Assembly: GCA_963818885.1 (NCBI GenBank)
Contig: CAWFTP010000004.1
Span: forward strand, 558,001 to 622,000
Length of the DNA: 64,000 nucleotides
Source of the DNA: DATFDN01 sp963818885
GTDB taxonomy: Bacteria; Pseudomonadota; Alphaproteobacteria; Acetobacterales; Acetobacteraceae
Direction: 5' to 3'
This document shows, one piece after another, positions 48,412 to 57,085 of this stretch. How positions within the stretch are numbered: position 1 is the stretch's first letter; every line of letters starts with the position of its first letter. The notes below the pieces were generated by a model, which was not told where the DNA came from, did no database searches, and saw only the letters and a program-made list of their open reading frames with translations. A program made the position numbers and the translations under genes.

Positions 48412-50166
48412 TCACCTCTCCCGCTTGCTCCCGGGCTTGCCGCGCCCGGCCGGCATGCGCTTGCGCTTCGGCGCCGCGGGCGCGGGCTTGCCCGCCCGCA
48501 TCGCGGCGATCGTGGTGCGCGTGGTGATCTGCTCGGGGTTCATGCGCAGCTCGATCACCGCCGGCCGGCCGCTCGCCACGGCGCGCCTGAAGGCGGGGGC
48601 GAAGGCGTCGGTGTCGCTCACCACCTCGCCATGGCCGCCGAACGCCTCGATGAAGCGAGCGAAGTCGGGATTGGTCAGCCCGGTGCCGGAGACGCGGCCG
48701 GGGAAGCTGCGCTCCTGGTGCATGCGGATCGTGCCGTACATCTGGTTGTTGAACACCAGCACGATCGGCGCGACGCCGTGATGGAACGCGGTCGCGATCT
48801 CCTGGCCGGTCATCAGGAAGCCGCCGTCGCCCACGAGCGCGACGACCATCCGGTTCGGAAAGACGATCTTGGCGCCGACCGCGGCGGGCACGCTGTAGCC
48901 CATCGCCCCGCTGGTGGGGCCGATATAGCGCTGCTGGTCGCGGAAATTGATGAACCGGGTCGCCCAGCCGGCGAAATTGCCGGCGTCGGTGGTGACGATC
49001 GCATCGCGCGTCAGCAAGTCCTCCAGCGTGCGCATCGTCACACCAAGGTTGAGCGAGCCCTCGTAGTCCGGCGGCTCGCGCCCGGCCTCGCGGATGCCCC
49101 GCAATTCCGTCCGCCACGCATCCCAATGCACATGCACGGGCTCTGTCGCAGCGGCGGCAAGGGCAAAGGCGTTCAGATCGGCGACGATGCCGAGCGCCGG
49201 GCGGAAGACGCGGCCCATCTCCGTTCCGTCCGGATGGATTTGCACGATCGGCGTCCCGCCGGCGGCCTCGAACAGCGTGTAGCCTTGCGTCACCGCATCA
49301 CCCAAGCGGGTGCCGATCGCCAGAATCAGGTCGGCTTCCTTCACTCTGGCGACGAGCGCCGGGTCGGCGCCGACGCCGAGATCGCCGACGAAGCTCTCCA
49401 GCGTGTTGTCGTAGGTCGCCTGCCGGCGGAAGCCGACCGCGACCGGCAACCCGCTGCCATGCAGGAAGTCGCGCAACGCGCGCCGCCCAGCGGCACTCCA
49501 GCAGGAACCGCCGACGATCGCGAGTGGCTTGCGGGCGCGAGTCATCATCGCGTGCAGCTCGGCCATGGCGCCCGGGTCTGGATATGCGCCGGTCACATTT
49601 GAACGCGGGAGGTCCGCGACCTCCGCCATCTCGCGCTGCATCTCCTCGGACAGTGCAACCACGACGGGACCGGGGCGGCCGGAAGTCGCAACATCGACCG
49701 CATGCGCGACGACCTCGGGGATGCGATGCACCTGGTCGATCTGCGTCGCCCATTTGGCGAGCGGGCTGAACATGCGCCGGTAGTCGACCTCCTGGAAGGC
49801 ATCCCGCCCGGCGTCGCCGAGCGCGATCTGCCCCACGAACAGCAGCAGCGGCGTGGAGTCTTGCATCGCCGTGTGCACGCCGATCGAGCCGTGGCAGGCG
49901 CCGGGGCCGCGGGTGACGAAGGCGGCGGCGGGACGACCATTCAGCTTGCCGAACGCTTCCGCCATGTTCACCGCGCCCGCCTCGAACCGGCAGGTCACCA
50001 GCTTGATGCGCTCGCGCACATCATAGAGTCCGTCGAGAGCGCCCAGGAAGCTCTCGCCCGGAACCGAGAACGCAAAATCGACCCCTTGCGCCACCAGCGC
50101 GTCGGCAAGGATGCGCCCGCCCATGCGTGCCCCGCCGCGCGCCTTGCGGGCTTGGGTCAGACCCAT
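48412..50166 (-). CDS. thiamine-diphosphate-dependent acetolactate synthase-like enzyme
   Basis: This 584-residue protein has three ThDP-enzyme domains. It has the catalytic Glu in CRFEAGAVNMAEAFGKLNG, RGPGACHGSIGVHTAMQDSTP, and the ThDP/Mg motif VGDGGFLMTGQEIATAFH running to NNQMYG. It resembles IlvB-type or related 2-oxoacid-using enzymes, but no small regulatory subunit is adjacent, so branched-chain synthesis is unlikely. The C-terminus is a basic Lys/Arg/Pro tail. The ATG at 50166 has GAAGG upstream; a GTG-like start further up is possible. The substrate is unknown. Confidence 0.85.
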   Translation of the reverse strand: MGLTQARKARGGARMGGRILADALVAQGVDFAFSVPGESFLGALDGLYDVRERIKLVTCRFEAGAVNMAEAFGKLNGRPAAAFVTRGPGACHGSIGVHTAMQDSTPLLLFVGQIALGDAGRDAFQEVDYRRMFSPLAKWATQIDQVHRIPEVVAHAVDVATSGRPGPVVVALSEEMQREMAEVADLPRSNVTGAYPDPGAMAELHAMMTRARKPLAIVGGSCWSAAGRRALRDFLHGSGLPVAVGFRRQATYDNTLESFVGDLGVGADPALVARVKEADLILAIGTRLGDAVTQGYTLFEAAGGTPIVQIHPDGTEMGRVFRPALGIVADLNAFALAAAATEPVHVHWDAWRTELRGIREAGREPPDYEGSLNLGVTMRTLEDLLTRDAIVTTDAGNFAGWATRFINFRDQQRYIGPTSGAMGYSVPAAVGAKIVFPNRMVVALVGDGGFLMTGQEIATAFHHGVAPIVLVFNNQMYGTIRMHQERSFPGRVSGTGLTNPDFARFIEAFGGHGEVVSDTDAFAPAFRRAVASGRPAVIELRMNPEQITTRTTIAAMRAGKPAPAAPKRKRMPAGRGKPGSKRER

Positions 50167-50257
50167 TCTTCCTACCTTCTCGACCGGCGCTGGTGCGCGC
50201 ACGCTCACATCATGCTCTTATAACGCCGTGGGTGAAACTGAGGCAGGGCGGGCGGCT

Positions 50258-50285
50258 CTGTCATCTGTTTTCTGTCATCTGTTTT
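50258..50285. repeat. 14-base tandem direct repeat
   Basis: The unit CTGTCATCTGTTTT occurs twice head to tail in the spacer between the divergent ThDP gene and the RAM-domain gene, ending 18 bases before the latter start. It could be a binding site for the neighbouring regulator or a replication slippage product. Confidence 0.6.
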
Positions 50286-50303
50286 CTGGCCGGGAGGAGC
50301 GGG

Positions 50304-50558
50304 ATGCGGGCAATCTTCGTCATGATCAAGTGCGAGATGGGCCAGGCGTATCGCGTCGCGCAGGAAGCGGCGGACGGGATCGAGGAGCTGTCGGAGCTCC
50401 ACTCCACCTCCGGCCAGTACGATCTGCTGGGAAAATTCTACCTTGATCCCGGCCAGGACATCGGGCTGTTCGTCACCGAGCGCATCCAGACGCTACCCGG
50501 CGTCAAGGACACCTACACGCTGATCACCTTCAACGCGTTCGGCGCCGCGCGCGGCTGA
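50304..50558 (+). CDS. stand-alone Lrp/AsnC ligand-binding (RAM) domain protein
   Basis: This 84-residue protein is a single RAM domain (AIFVMIKCEMGQAYRVAQEAADG, SGQYDLLGKFYL, IQTLPGVKDTYTLITF) without the Lrp helix-turn-helix. Such proteins form oligomers that bind amino acids or similar metabolites and can modulate partner enzymes or Lrp proteins. GGGAGGAGC precedes the ATG. It is followed after 11 bases by the hotdog gene on the same strand. Confidence 0.88.
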   Translation: MRAIFVMIKCEMGQAYRVAQEAADGIEELSELHSTSGQYDLLGKFYLDPGQDIGLFVTERIQTLPGVKDTYTLITFNAFGAARG

Positions 50559-50569
50559 GGAGAAGAACG

Positions 50570-51349
50570 ATGCAACCGTACCGCGTGCGGGCCTACAACA
50601 CCGCCCAGGCGTCCGAGAACAAGATCCACGATGACGCGGTGGCGAGGCGGTTCGGTTTCACCGGCGGGCTCGTACCGGGAGTGGACGTGTACGCCTATAT
50701 GGCGCACGCGCCCGTCGCGCGGTTCGGGCGTGATTGGCTGGAACGCGGGACCGCCACCTGCCGCTTCGGCAAGCCGGTCTATGATGGCGACGAGGCAGTG
50801 GTGCTCGCCGAGCCTGGTGCTGACGGCCTGGAGCTGCGGGTGGAGAGTCGCGGCGAAATCTGCGCGACCGGGCTCGCCATGCTGCCCGACGGTGCCGATG
50901 CGGCACCGATCGAGCGGATGGAACCGATGGATGTCCCGGCGGATCGGCCGCCCGCGAGCGAGGAGACGCTCGCGCCCGGCACGCGGCTCAGCATCCGGCC
51001 GCTCATGCTTACCGCGGAGTTCAACGCCGCCTATCTCGAGGACGTGCGGGAGACCGATCCGATTTATGCACGCGAAGGGCTCGGCCATCCCGGCATGGTG
51101 TTGCGCACCGGCAACTGGCTGCTCAGCCACAATGTGGTGCTGGGACCATGGATGCATGTCGGCAGCACGGTGCGCAACCTCGGCTGCGTGCATGTCGGAG
51201 AGGAGGCCACGGCGCACGGCACGGTCAGCGCGAATTACGAGCGCAAGGGCCATCGCTTCGTCGAGCTGGACGCGCTGGTCTTCGCGAACGGCACCCCGGT
51301 CGCCCGCCTCACCCACGTCGCGATCTACCGGCCTCGCCAAGCCGTCTGA
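50570..51349 (+). CDS. hotdog-fold (MaoC-like) dehydratase/thioesterase family protein
   Basis: This 259-residue protein seems to contain two hotdog repeats. The N-terminal one includes HDDAVARRFGFTGGLVPGVDVYAYM, resembling the MaoC active-site helix, and the C-terminal one VRNLGCVHVGEEATAHGTVSANYE. The family hydrates enoyl-CoA or handles acyl thioesters, but the substrate is not assignable. AGGAGA lies upstream of the ATG. It forms an operon with the RAM-domain gene. Confidence 0.75.
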   Translation: MQPYRVRAYNTAQASENKIHDDAVARRFGFTGGLVPGVDVYAYMAHAPVARFGRDWLERGTATCRFGKPVYDGDEAVVLAEPGADGLELRVESRGEICATGLAMLPDGADAAPIERMEPMDVPADRPPASEETLAPGTRLSIRPLMLTAEFNAAYLEDVRETDPIYAREGLGHPGMVLRTGNWLLSHNVVLGPWMHVGSTVRNLGCVHVGEEATAHGTVSANYERKGHRFVELDALVFANGTPVARLTHVAIYRPRQAV

Positions 51350-51358
51350 TCGTCGCGG

Positions 51359-52897
51359 CTAGGTCGGCAGCTCGATCAGGAAGGGGCCCTTGGCCCGCAG
51401 CGATTGGGCGAACAGATCGGCGAATTGCTCGCAGCTTTCGGCGCGCGCGGCCTCGACGCCCATGGCGCGGGCGAGGCCGACGAAATCGAGGTCGGGGTTG
51501 CCGAGGTCGAGCATGTCCATCGCCGTCCGCCCCGGATTGGCGCCGACATTGGCGAGCTCCCCGATCAGGATCTGATACTTGCGGTTCGAGAAGATGATGG
51601 TCGTGACGTCGAGCCTCTCGCGGGCTTGCGTCCAGAGGGCCTGGATCGTGTACATCGCCGATCCATCGGCCTGTAGGTTGACCACTCGCCGTCCCGGCGC
51701 GCCCAGGGCAGCGCCCGTCGCGAGCGGGATGCCGCCCCCGATAGCCCCGCCGGTCACCGACAGCCAATCGTGCGGCGCGGCAGCGAAGGTTGCCGGGAAA
51801 AAGCCGCGCCCGAAGGTGATCGCCTCGTCGGCGACGATGGCCTGCGCGGGCAGCAGGGCGGCGAGGGTCTGGGCGAAGCTCTCCGGCGTCAGCGCGCCGC
51901 GCGCCAGCTCGGGCTGTGCGCCCGGGTCCTGGATGGGTGCCGCGGGAGCACCGAGCTCCTCGGCGAGGCGGGCCATCGCGTCGATCGGGTCCTGCTCGGG
52001 GCGGGCTAGCGTGTGTACGTCGGCGCCCTCGGGCACCGGGGTGCCGGGCTTGTTCGGGTAGGCGAAGAAGATCACCGGCTTGCGGCAGCCGATCAGGATC
52101 ACGTGGCGGAACCCGGCGAGCGCCTTCACCGCCTGGTCGACCGGATAAGGAATGCGATTGATCGGTACCCGGCCACGGCCGCGCGCCATGCGCCGGTTCG
52201 ACCCCATCGCCATGATGCTCGCGCCGGTATGGGCGGCGATGCGATGGGCGAGCGCGAGTCCGGCCTCGGCCAGCGCGTCACCACCAAGTAGAATCAGCGT
52301 CGTGCCATCGCCGCGCAGCACCGATGCGGCCTGGCGGACCTGATGCGGGTCGGCGTGGGGCCGTTCCGGCACGGCAAGGGCCTCACCCACCACGCCCCCC
52401 TCGTTCCAGGCAGTGTCGGCGGGCAGGATCAGCGTCGCGATCTGCCCCGGTGCCGTCCGTGCTGCCTGCACGGCGACCGCCGCGTCGCGTCCCACGGTTG
52501 CTGCGGAGGTGGCGGTGCGTACCCAGGCCGAGGCGCCGCGCGCCCAGCCCTCGGTATCGGCGGTCAGCGGGGCGTCCAGCGGGCGGTGGTACGTCGCCTG
52601 GTCTCCCACGACGTTGACGATGGGAGTCGCGGCGCGGCGGGCGTTGTGCAGGTTGGCGAGTCCGTTGGCGAGGCCCGGGCCGCAATGCAGCAGCGTCGCC
52701 GCCGGCTTGCCAGCCATGCGGGCGTAGCCGTCGGCGGCGCCGGTGACGACGCCCTCGAACAGGCCAAGGACGCAGCGCATCCCGGGGATGCGGTCGAGTG
52801 CCGCGACGAAATGCATCTCCGAGGTGCCGGGATTGGCGAAGCAGGTATCCACCCCGTTGGCAAGGAGGGAGTGGACGAGCAATTCGGCGCCGTTCAT
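51359..52897 (-). CDS. acetolactate synthase-like ThDP enzyme, second copy
   Basis: This 512-residue protein is from the benzoylformate-decarboxylase/acetolactate-synthase large-subunit-like branch. It opens MNGAELLVHSLLANGVDTCF, with catalytic Glu in GLFEGVVTGAADGYARM and the ThDP motif LQADGSAMYTIQALWTQ to FSNRKY, where Ala replaces the first Gly of GDG. It is a different subfamily from the gene at 48412-50166. The ATG at 52897 has GCAGGGG upstream. It converges on the hotdog gene. Probable role is 2-oxoacid decarboxylation or ligation in catabolism; the substrate is unknown. Confidence 0.85.
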   Translation of the reverse strand: MNGAELLVHSLLANGVDTCFANPGTSEMHFVAALDRIPGMRCVLGLFEGVVTGAADGYARMAGKPAATLLHCGPGLANGLANLHNARRAATPIVNVVGDQATYHRPLDAPLTADTEGWARGASAWVRTATSAATVGRDAAVAVQAARTAPGQIATLILPADTAWNEGGVVGEALAVPERPHADPHQVRQAASVLRGDGTTLILLGGDALAEAGLALAHRIAAHTGASIMAMGSNRRMARGRGRVPINRIPYPVDQAVKALAGFRHVILIGCRKPVIFFAYPNKPGTPVPEGADVHTLARPEQDPIDAMARLAEELGAPAAPIQDPGAQPELARGALTPESFAQTLAALLPAQAIVADEAITFGRGFFPATFAAAPHDWLSVTGGAIGGGIPLATGAALGAPGRRVVNLQADGSAMYTIQALWTQARERLDVTTIIFSNRKYQILIGELANVGANPGRTAMDMLDLGNPDLDFVGLARAMGVEAARAESCEQFADLFAQSLRAKGPFLIELPT

Positions 52898-53014
52898 GCG
52901 TGACCCCTGCGTGGAGAGGTCCGAGAGTGCGCGAGGCAGGCGGCGAGGGCAACGCCGGTTGCGCTGACCTCGCCGGCTCCGCAGGATCGGCCGCGTATCG
53001 AAGGAGTGGCGCGA

Positions 53015-54023
53015 ATGCCCTGGACGGTTCTCTACCCGGAAGACAACTACCCCGATGATAGCGACGAGCGGCGGATTTTTGGGCCGGAGGTCACCGTCGT
53101 TGTCCGCGACACCAGGACGCTCGCCGAGTTGTCGGATGCCGACTGCGCCGCCGCCGACGGTCTGATGATCCTGCGCCAGCGGGTCGGCGCCGCCGATCTC
53201 GCCCGGTTCACCAAGCTGCGCTGCATCGTCCGCATGGGGGTCGGGTACGACGGAATCGACCGCAAGGCGGCGGCCGACCGGCAGATCATGGTCTGCAACG
53301 TGCCCGATTACGGCACGACCGAGGTCGCCGATCATGCGATCGCCATGGTGCTCGCGCTGCGCCGGGGCCTTCTGCTGCATCATGATTGGCAGCGTTCCGA
53401 TCCGCCGGCCGCCTGGGGAGCGGTGTTCGACCCGCTGATCCGCCGCTCCGGTGTGCAGACGTTCGGCATTGTCGGGCTTGGGCGGATCGGCACCGCCGTG
53501 GCGTTGCGGGCGAAGGCGTTCGGCTTCCGGGTGGTATTCTTCGACCCGTACCGGCCAAACGGTACAGAGCTCGCGATCGGACGTGCAGCGCACGGAGACG
53601 CTGGAGGCGCTACTCGCCCAGGCCGATGTGCTCTCACTGCATGCTCCGCTGACACAAGAGACAAGGGGCCTCATCGACGCCGCCGCGCTCGCGCTGCTGC
53701 CGAAGGGAGCCGTGGTGGTGAACACGGCGCGCGGGCCGATCGTCGACATCGACGCGCTCGCGGCGGCCCTCAAATCCGGCCATTTGGCGGGTGTCGGTCT
53801 CGATGTGGTTCCGGTCGAGCCGCCGGCGGCGCCGGTTCCCGAGCTGATCGCCGCCTACCGCAGCCGGGCGCCATGGGTGGAGGGACGGCTGATCATCACC
53901 CCGCACTCGGCCTTTCACACCCCGGAGGCCTGGGAGGACATCCGGATCAAGGGCGCGGAGACCATGCGCGCGGCGCTGCTCGGCCCCGCTCCCAAAAACG
54001 TGATCATGCCAGAGAGCCCTTGA
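53015..54023 (+). pseudogene. D-2-hydroxyacid dehydrogenase, frameshifted
   Basis: The first frame (ATG 53015, AAGGAG eight bases upstream) includes MGVGYDGIDRKAAADR and the NAD motif GIVGLGRIGTAVA near residue 150. It breaks after NGTELAIG. The second frame continues VQRTETLEALLAQADVLSLHAPLT, with VVNTARGPIVD (substrate Arg) and TPHSAFHTPEAWEDI (catalytic His). An extra base at 53581-53582 accounts for the shift. The repaired length is about 335 residues and total length 3n+1. It reduces a 2-oxoacid with NADH; the adjacent 2-oxoacid-handling ThDP enzyme suggests a shared pathway. Confidence 0.9.
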
Positions 54024-54354
54024 GCGGTCTGGGAGGGGCGTCGCGATCCGGCTTCGTCGTGAAGCGATTGAATGATGCAAAATGCGGGAATTGAGCGAGC
54101 GCCGGTGGTCGCCTCGAATGTAGTCCAGGCTTGCATATTTTGATCCGGCACCGGAGCCACCATTTCGCGGAAGGTACTACGGATCGAACATGATTCCCTA
54201 ATGTTCGTTCCTCCCCCACCGGGGGCTCCGCCAGTGGCATAAAGGTTCGGTTAAGCTTTTCACTTGCGCGTGGTTAATTTTTGGACCACAACAGCGTGAC
54301 CGGACCGCCGCGGCGCCAGTCCGCCTTGTTTTTGATTGTAGGGGAGACCCCGGA
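54024..54354. other. 331-base spacer upstream of the RTX-like gene
   Basis: No conserved protein is seen. The stretch is more AT-rich than its surroundings near 54241-54295. It includes a C5-acc-G5 hairpin at about 54215-54227. The promoter for the downstream gene should lie here. I could not find a -35/-10 pair with proper spacing. Confidence 0.4.
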
Positions 54355-55512
54355 ATGGCCACGCTGACCGTCCCAGGCGCGAACGGCACGATCGTTTCAA
54401 ACAATTTCAGCTCTTCCGGGAACCTGGCGCTCGCGCAGAGCATCGCAGCGACCCTGAATGGCCTGTTCTCCGCCGGCCAGTTGAACACCGCGAGTGTGGC
54501 GGGCGGCGGGGTGGCGCCGCCCCCGCCCGGCCCGCCGCCGCCATTTGCCTCGCGATCGCTCGAGATCACCAGCGGCGGGGTGGTAAGCGTTCCCGCCGGC
54601 TATGGCTTTGTCGTCGACGGGTCGCACGGCGCCAACCTCACGGTTACCGGCGGCCCAAGCTTCTTCGGTGGCGATGGGAACATCAATTATACCAACACGC
54701 CGGTCGGCCCGACCTCAATCGCGGCGGGCAATGGCAGCGATACGTTCAATCTCTCCGGGAGCTACACCGTCGCGGCCGGAAGCGGGTTCGATCACTATAG
54801 CCTCAGCGGCACGGGTCAGGTCAGCCTCGGCGGCGGGTCCAATCTCGTCACCCTGACCGGCGGCGCGGACACGATCTTTGCCGGAGCGAATCCTGGTCAG
54901 ACCGGGATCATCGGGGGCAGCGGCTCTGTTTTCTTCTACGCGGGCAACAGCGCGACCCAAGTCCTCGACGTCGTGGTCGGCGGCACGGGCGGCGACACCT
55001 TGGTCGGCGCCAACAACAACGTCCTCGTCTATGCCAGTTCACCCTCCGCCAACGCGTCCACGCCCGGCGCCGTGCTTATCGCGGGCGGCGGCAACGAGAC
55101 GCTGTTCGGTGCATCCTCCAAGACGAACGACGCGCTATGGGGCAGCTTCACCGGCGGAAACGACTATCTGGCGGCCGGGTCGGGTAATGATGCCCTTGTC
55201 GGCGGCAGCGGCCAGACCAGCCTAGTGGGCGGCAGCGGCAACGACACGTTCTTCGTGATCAACAGCCAACTCCTGAGCACAATTACGAAAACGGCTGTCA
55301 CGCCCGGGGTCGACTTCCTCTACAATACCCGCGCCGGCGAGACCCTGGCGCTGACGGGCTTCGATTCGCTGTATGGCGCGGCGGGTTCGGGCGCCGCGGC
55401 GAGCGCGGTGAAGTCGCAACTCGCGGGCGGCGCCAACTCCGTCACCCTGAAGGACGGTACGCAGATCACCTTCGCGACCGGCGTGAACGGGATCAGCGTC
55501 ATCTCCTCCTGA
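54355..55512 (+). CDS. RTX-like glycine/asparagine-rich repeat protein, probably secreted
   Basis: This 385-residue protein is rich in Gly, Ser, Asn and Thr. The body contains loosely repeated calcium-binding-type units (GSGNDALVGGSG, GGSGNDTFFV, GGADTIFAG) that should form a parallel beta-roll, after an N-terminal stretch with a Pro-rich linker at about 55-65. There is no N-terminal signal peptide and the C-terminus is hydrophobic/Ser-rich (NGISVISS), both consistent with type I secretion. AGGGGAG lies ahead of the ATG. No ABC/MFP exporter is adjacent. A strong terminator follows. Confidence 0.75.
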   Translation: MATLTVPGANGTIVSNNFSSSGNLALAQSIAATLNGLFSAGQLNTASVAGGGVAPPPPGPPPPFASRSLEITSGGVVSVPAGYGFVVDGSHGANLTVTGGPSFFGGDGNINYTNTPVGPTSIAAGNGSDTFNLSGSYTVAAGSGFDHYSLSGTGQVSLGGGSNLVTLTGGADTIFAGANPGQTGIIGGSGSVFFYAGNSATQVLDVVVGGTGGDTLVGANNNVLVYASSPSANASTPGAVLIAGGGNETLFGASSKTNDALWGSFTGGNDYLAAGSGNDALVGGSGQTSLVGGSGNDTFFVINSQLLSTITKTAVTPGVDFLYNTRAGETLALTGFDSLYGAAGSGAAASAVKSQLAGGANSVTLKDGTQITFATGVNGISVISS

Positions 55513-55534
55513 CGCAAGCAACATCGACGAAGAA

Positions 55535-55571
55535 GAACGGGCACCTTTCGGTGCCCGTTCTGTTTGCTTTC
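55535..55571 (+). terminator. rho-independent terminator after the RTX-like gene
   Basis: A perfect 11-base stem GAACGGGCACC (55535-55545) and GGTGCCCGTTC (55550-55560) with loop TTTC is followed by T-rich TGTTTGCTTTC. It may also serve the convergent amidase gene, whose stop is at 55580. Confidence 0.85.
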
Positions 55572-55579
55572 TCCGCTGC

Positions 55580-57073
55580 TTAGTCGAATCCGAGGAAACC
55601 CGGGCTGGCGCTCAGCTTCGGGGCCCTGCGAAGCGTGTCGATGTCGGGGACGGGCCGCGCCGTCCGGGGATCATCGGCGAGCATCTCCTCCAGCGCCGCA
55701 GCAACTGCCAGCACCAACGCATCTCCACCCCGAGGCCCGACGATCTGCAACCCGAACGGCATCCCAGCGCGATCGAGACCGAGGGGCAGCGACAGCGCGG
55801 GATGGCCGGCGAGCGTCACCGCATAGGCGAGGGCCAGCCAGTGGAAATAGGTCCGCGTTCTCTTGCCGTCGATCTCGGCCGGATAGAGCTCACGCCACGG
55901 CCGCGGGCTGACCGTGATCGATGGGGTCAGAATGACATCGTAGCCGCGGAAGAAATCCTGCCAGCGCCGGTAGAGCGCGGTCTGCGCCACAAGAGCGCGA
56001 GCGATCTGCGAGCTGTCGTATCCGAGGCCCTCCGCCACGTTGGCCCGCACGTTCGGTCCGACCTGGTCCGGCGAGGTCCGCACCTTCTCGGCGTGGCCGG
56101 CGACGAAATTGAGCGCCCGAGTCACCTCGAACGCTTCGTCGGCACCGCGGCAATCGGGCGTCGCATCGTCGGCGCGGTGGAAGACGTGTCGGAACAGGTC
56201 GGTCTTCTCGGCGAACACCTCCGCTATGTGGCGCTCAGTGGGGGCGAAGCCGAAATCTGGGGTGAGCGCGACTCGCAGGCATGCGAGGTCGATCGGGGCA
56301 GGATAGGCGAAATCCTCCGGCCGCCGAACGGTCGCACTATGCACGGCCGTCGCGAGCGGGTCGACAGGATTATCGGACACCATCGCGGCCAGCATGAGGC
56401 ACAAATCAGGCACCGTGCGGGCCATTGGTCCCAGCACCGGCAGGGGCGACCAGCCGAGCAACCGCCGTTCGCTCGGCACGAGGCCGGGTGTGGGGCGAAA
56501 GCCGACCACGCCGCAGAACGAGGCCGGATTGCGCAGGCTGCCTCCGGTGTCCGACCCGGTCGCGATCGGCACCATCCCGGTGGCGAGCGCCACGGCCGAG
56601 CCTCCCGAGGAGCCGGCGGCGGAGCGGGATGGGTTGAACGGGTTGCCGGTGACGCCGTGCACGGCGTTGCGCGTGTTCGCACCCGCGCCGAATTCCGGCG
56701 TGTTCGTCTTGCCGAGCACCACGGCGCCGGCGGCACGCAAATCCGCGACCATCGCGCAGTCCGTCGCGGCGACGTTGTCACGAAACAGCGGGCTGCCGAA
56801 GGTGGTCGGCAATCCGGCCGCGTCGTCGAGGTCCTTCACCCCCAAGGGGAGCCCGTGCAGGAGGCCAAGCGGTTCGCCCACCGCCACCGCCTCATCGGCC
56901 CGTCTCGCCGCGGCGCGGGCCGCGCCATAATCGCGCGCAATCATGGCATTGACGGCCGGATCGACCGCCTCCATCCGGGCGATGCAGCTTTCCAGCAAAG
57001 CGCTAGGCGCAAGCGCGCGCCGTCCGATGAGCCGCCGGGCCTCAACGGCGGAAAGATCGCAAGGCTCGGTCAT
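55580..57073 (-). CDS. amidase (amidase signature family)
   Basis: This 497-residue amidase-signature enzyme has the full Ser-cisSer-Lys triad: Lys80 in LPLGVKDLDD, Ser155 in AAGSSGGSAVALATG and nucleophile Ser179 in GSDTGGSLRNPA. It hydrolyses an amide in the cytoplasm. It is not adjacent to gatC or gatB, so it is unlikely to be GatA. It is downstream of the gamma-glutamyltransferase gene by 12 bases on the same strand; together they may process gamma-glutamyl or other amide substrates. Confidence 0.9.
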   Translation of the reverse strand: MTEPCDLSAVEARRLIGRRALAPSALLESCIARMEAVDPAVNAMIARDYGAARAAARRADEAVAVGEPLGLLHGLPLGVKDLDDAAGLPTTFGSPLFRDNVAATDCAMVADLRAAGAVVLGKTNTPEFGAGANTRNAVHGVTGNPFNPSRSAAGSSGGSAVALATGMVPIATGSDTGGSLRNPASFCGVVGFRPTPGLVPSERRLLGWSPLPVLGPMARTVPDLCLMLAAMVSDNPVDPLATAVHSATVRRPEDFAYPAPIDLACLRVALTPDFGFAPTERHIAEVFAEKTDLFRHVFHRADDATPDCRGADEAFEVTRALNFVAGHAEKVRTSPDQVGPNVRANVAEGLGYDSSQIARALVAQTALYRRWQDFFRGYDVILTPSITVSPRPWRELYPAEIDGKRTRTYFHWLALAYAVTLAGHPALSLPLGLDRAGMPFGLQIVGPRGGDALVLAVAAALEEMLADDPRTARPVPDIDTLRRAPKLSASPGFLGFD

Positions 57074-57085
57074 GTCTCCCTCTCT

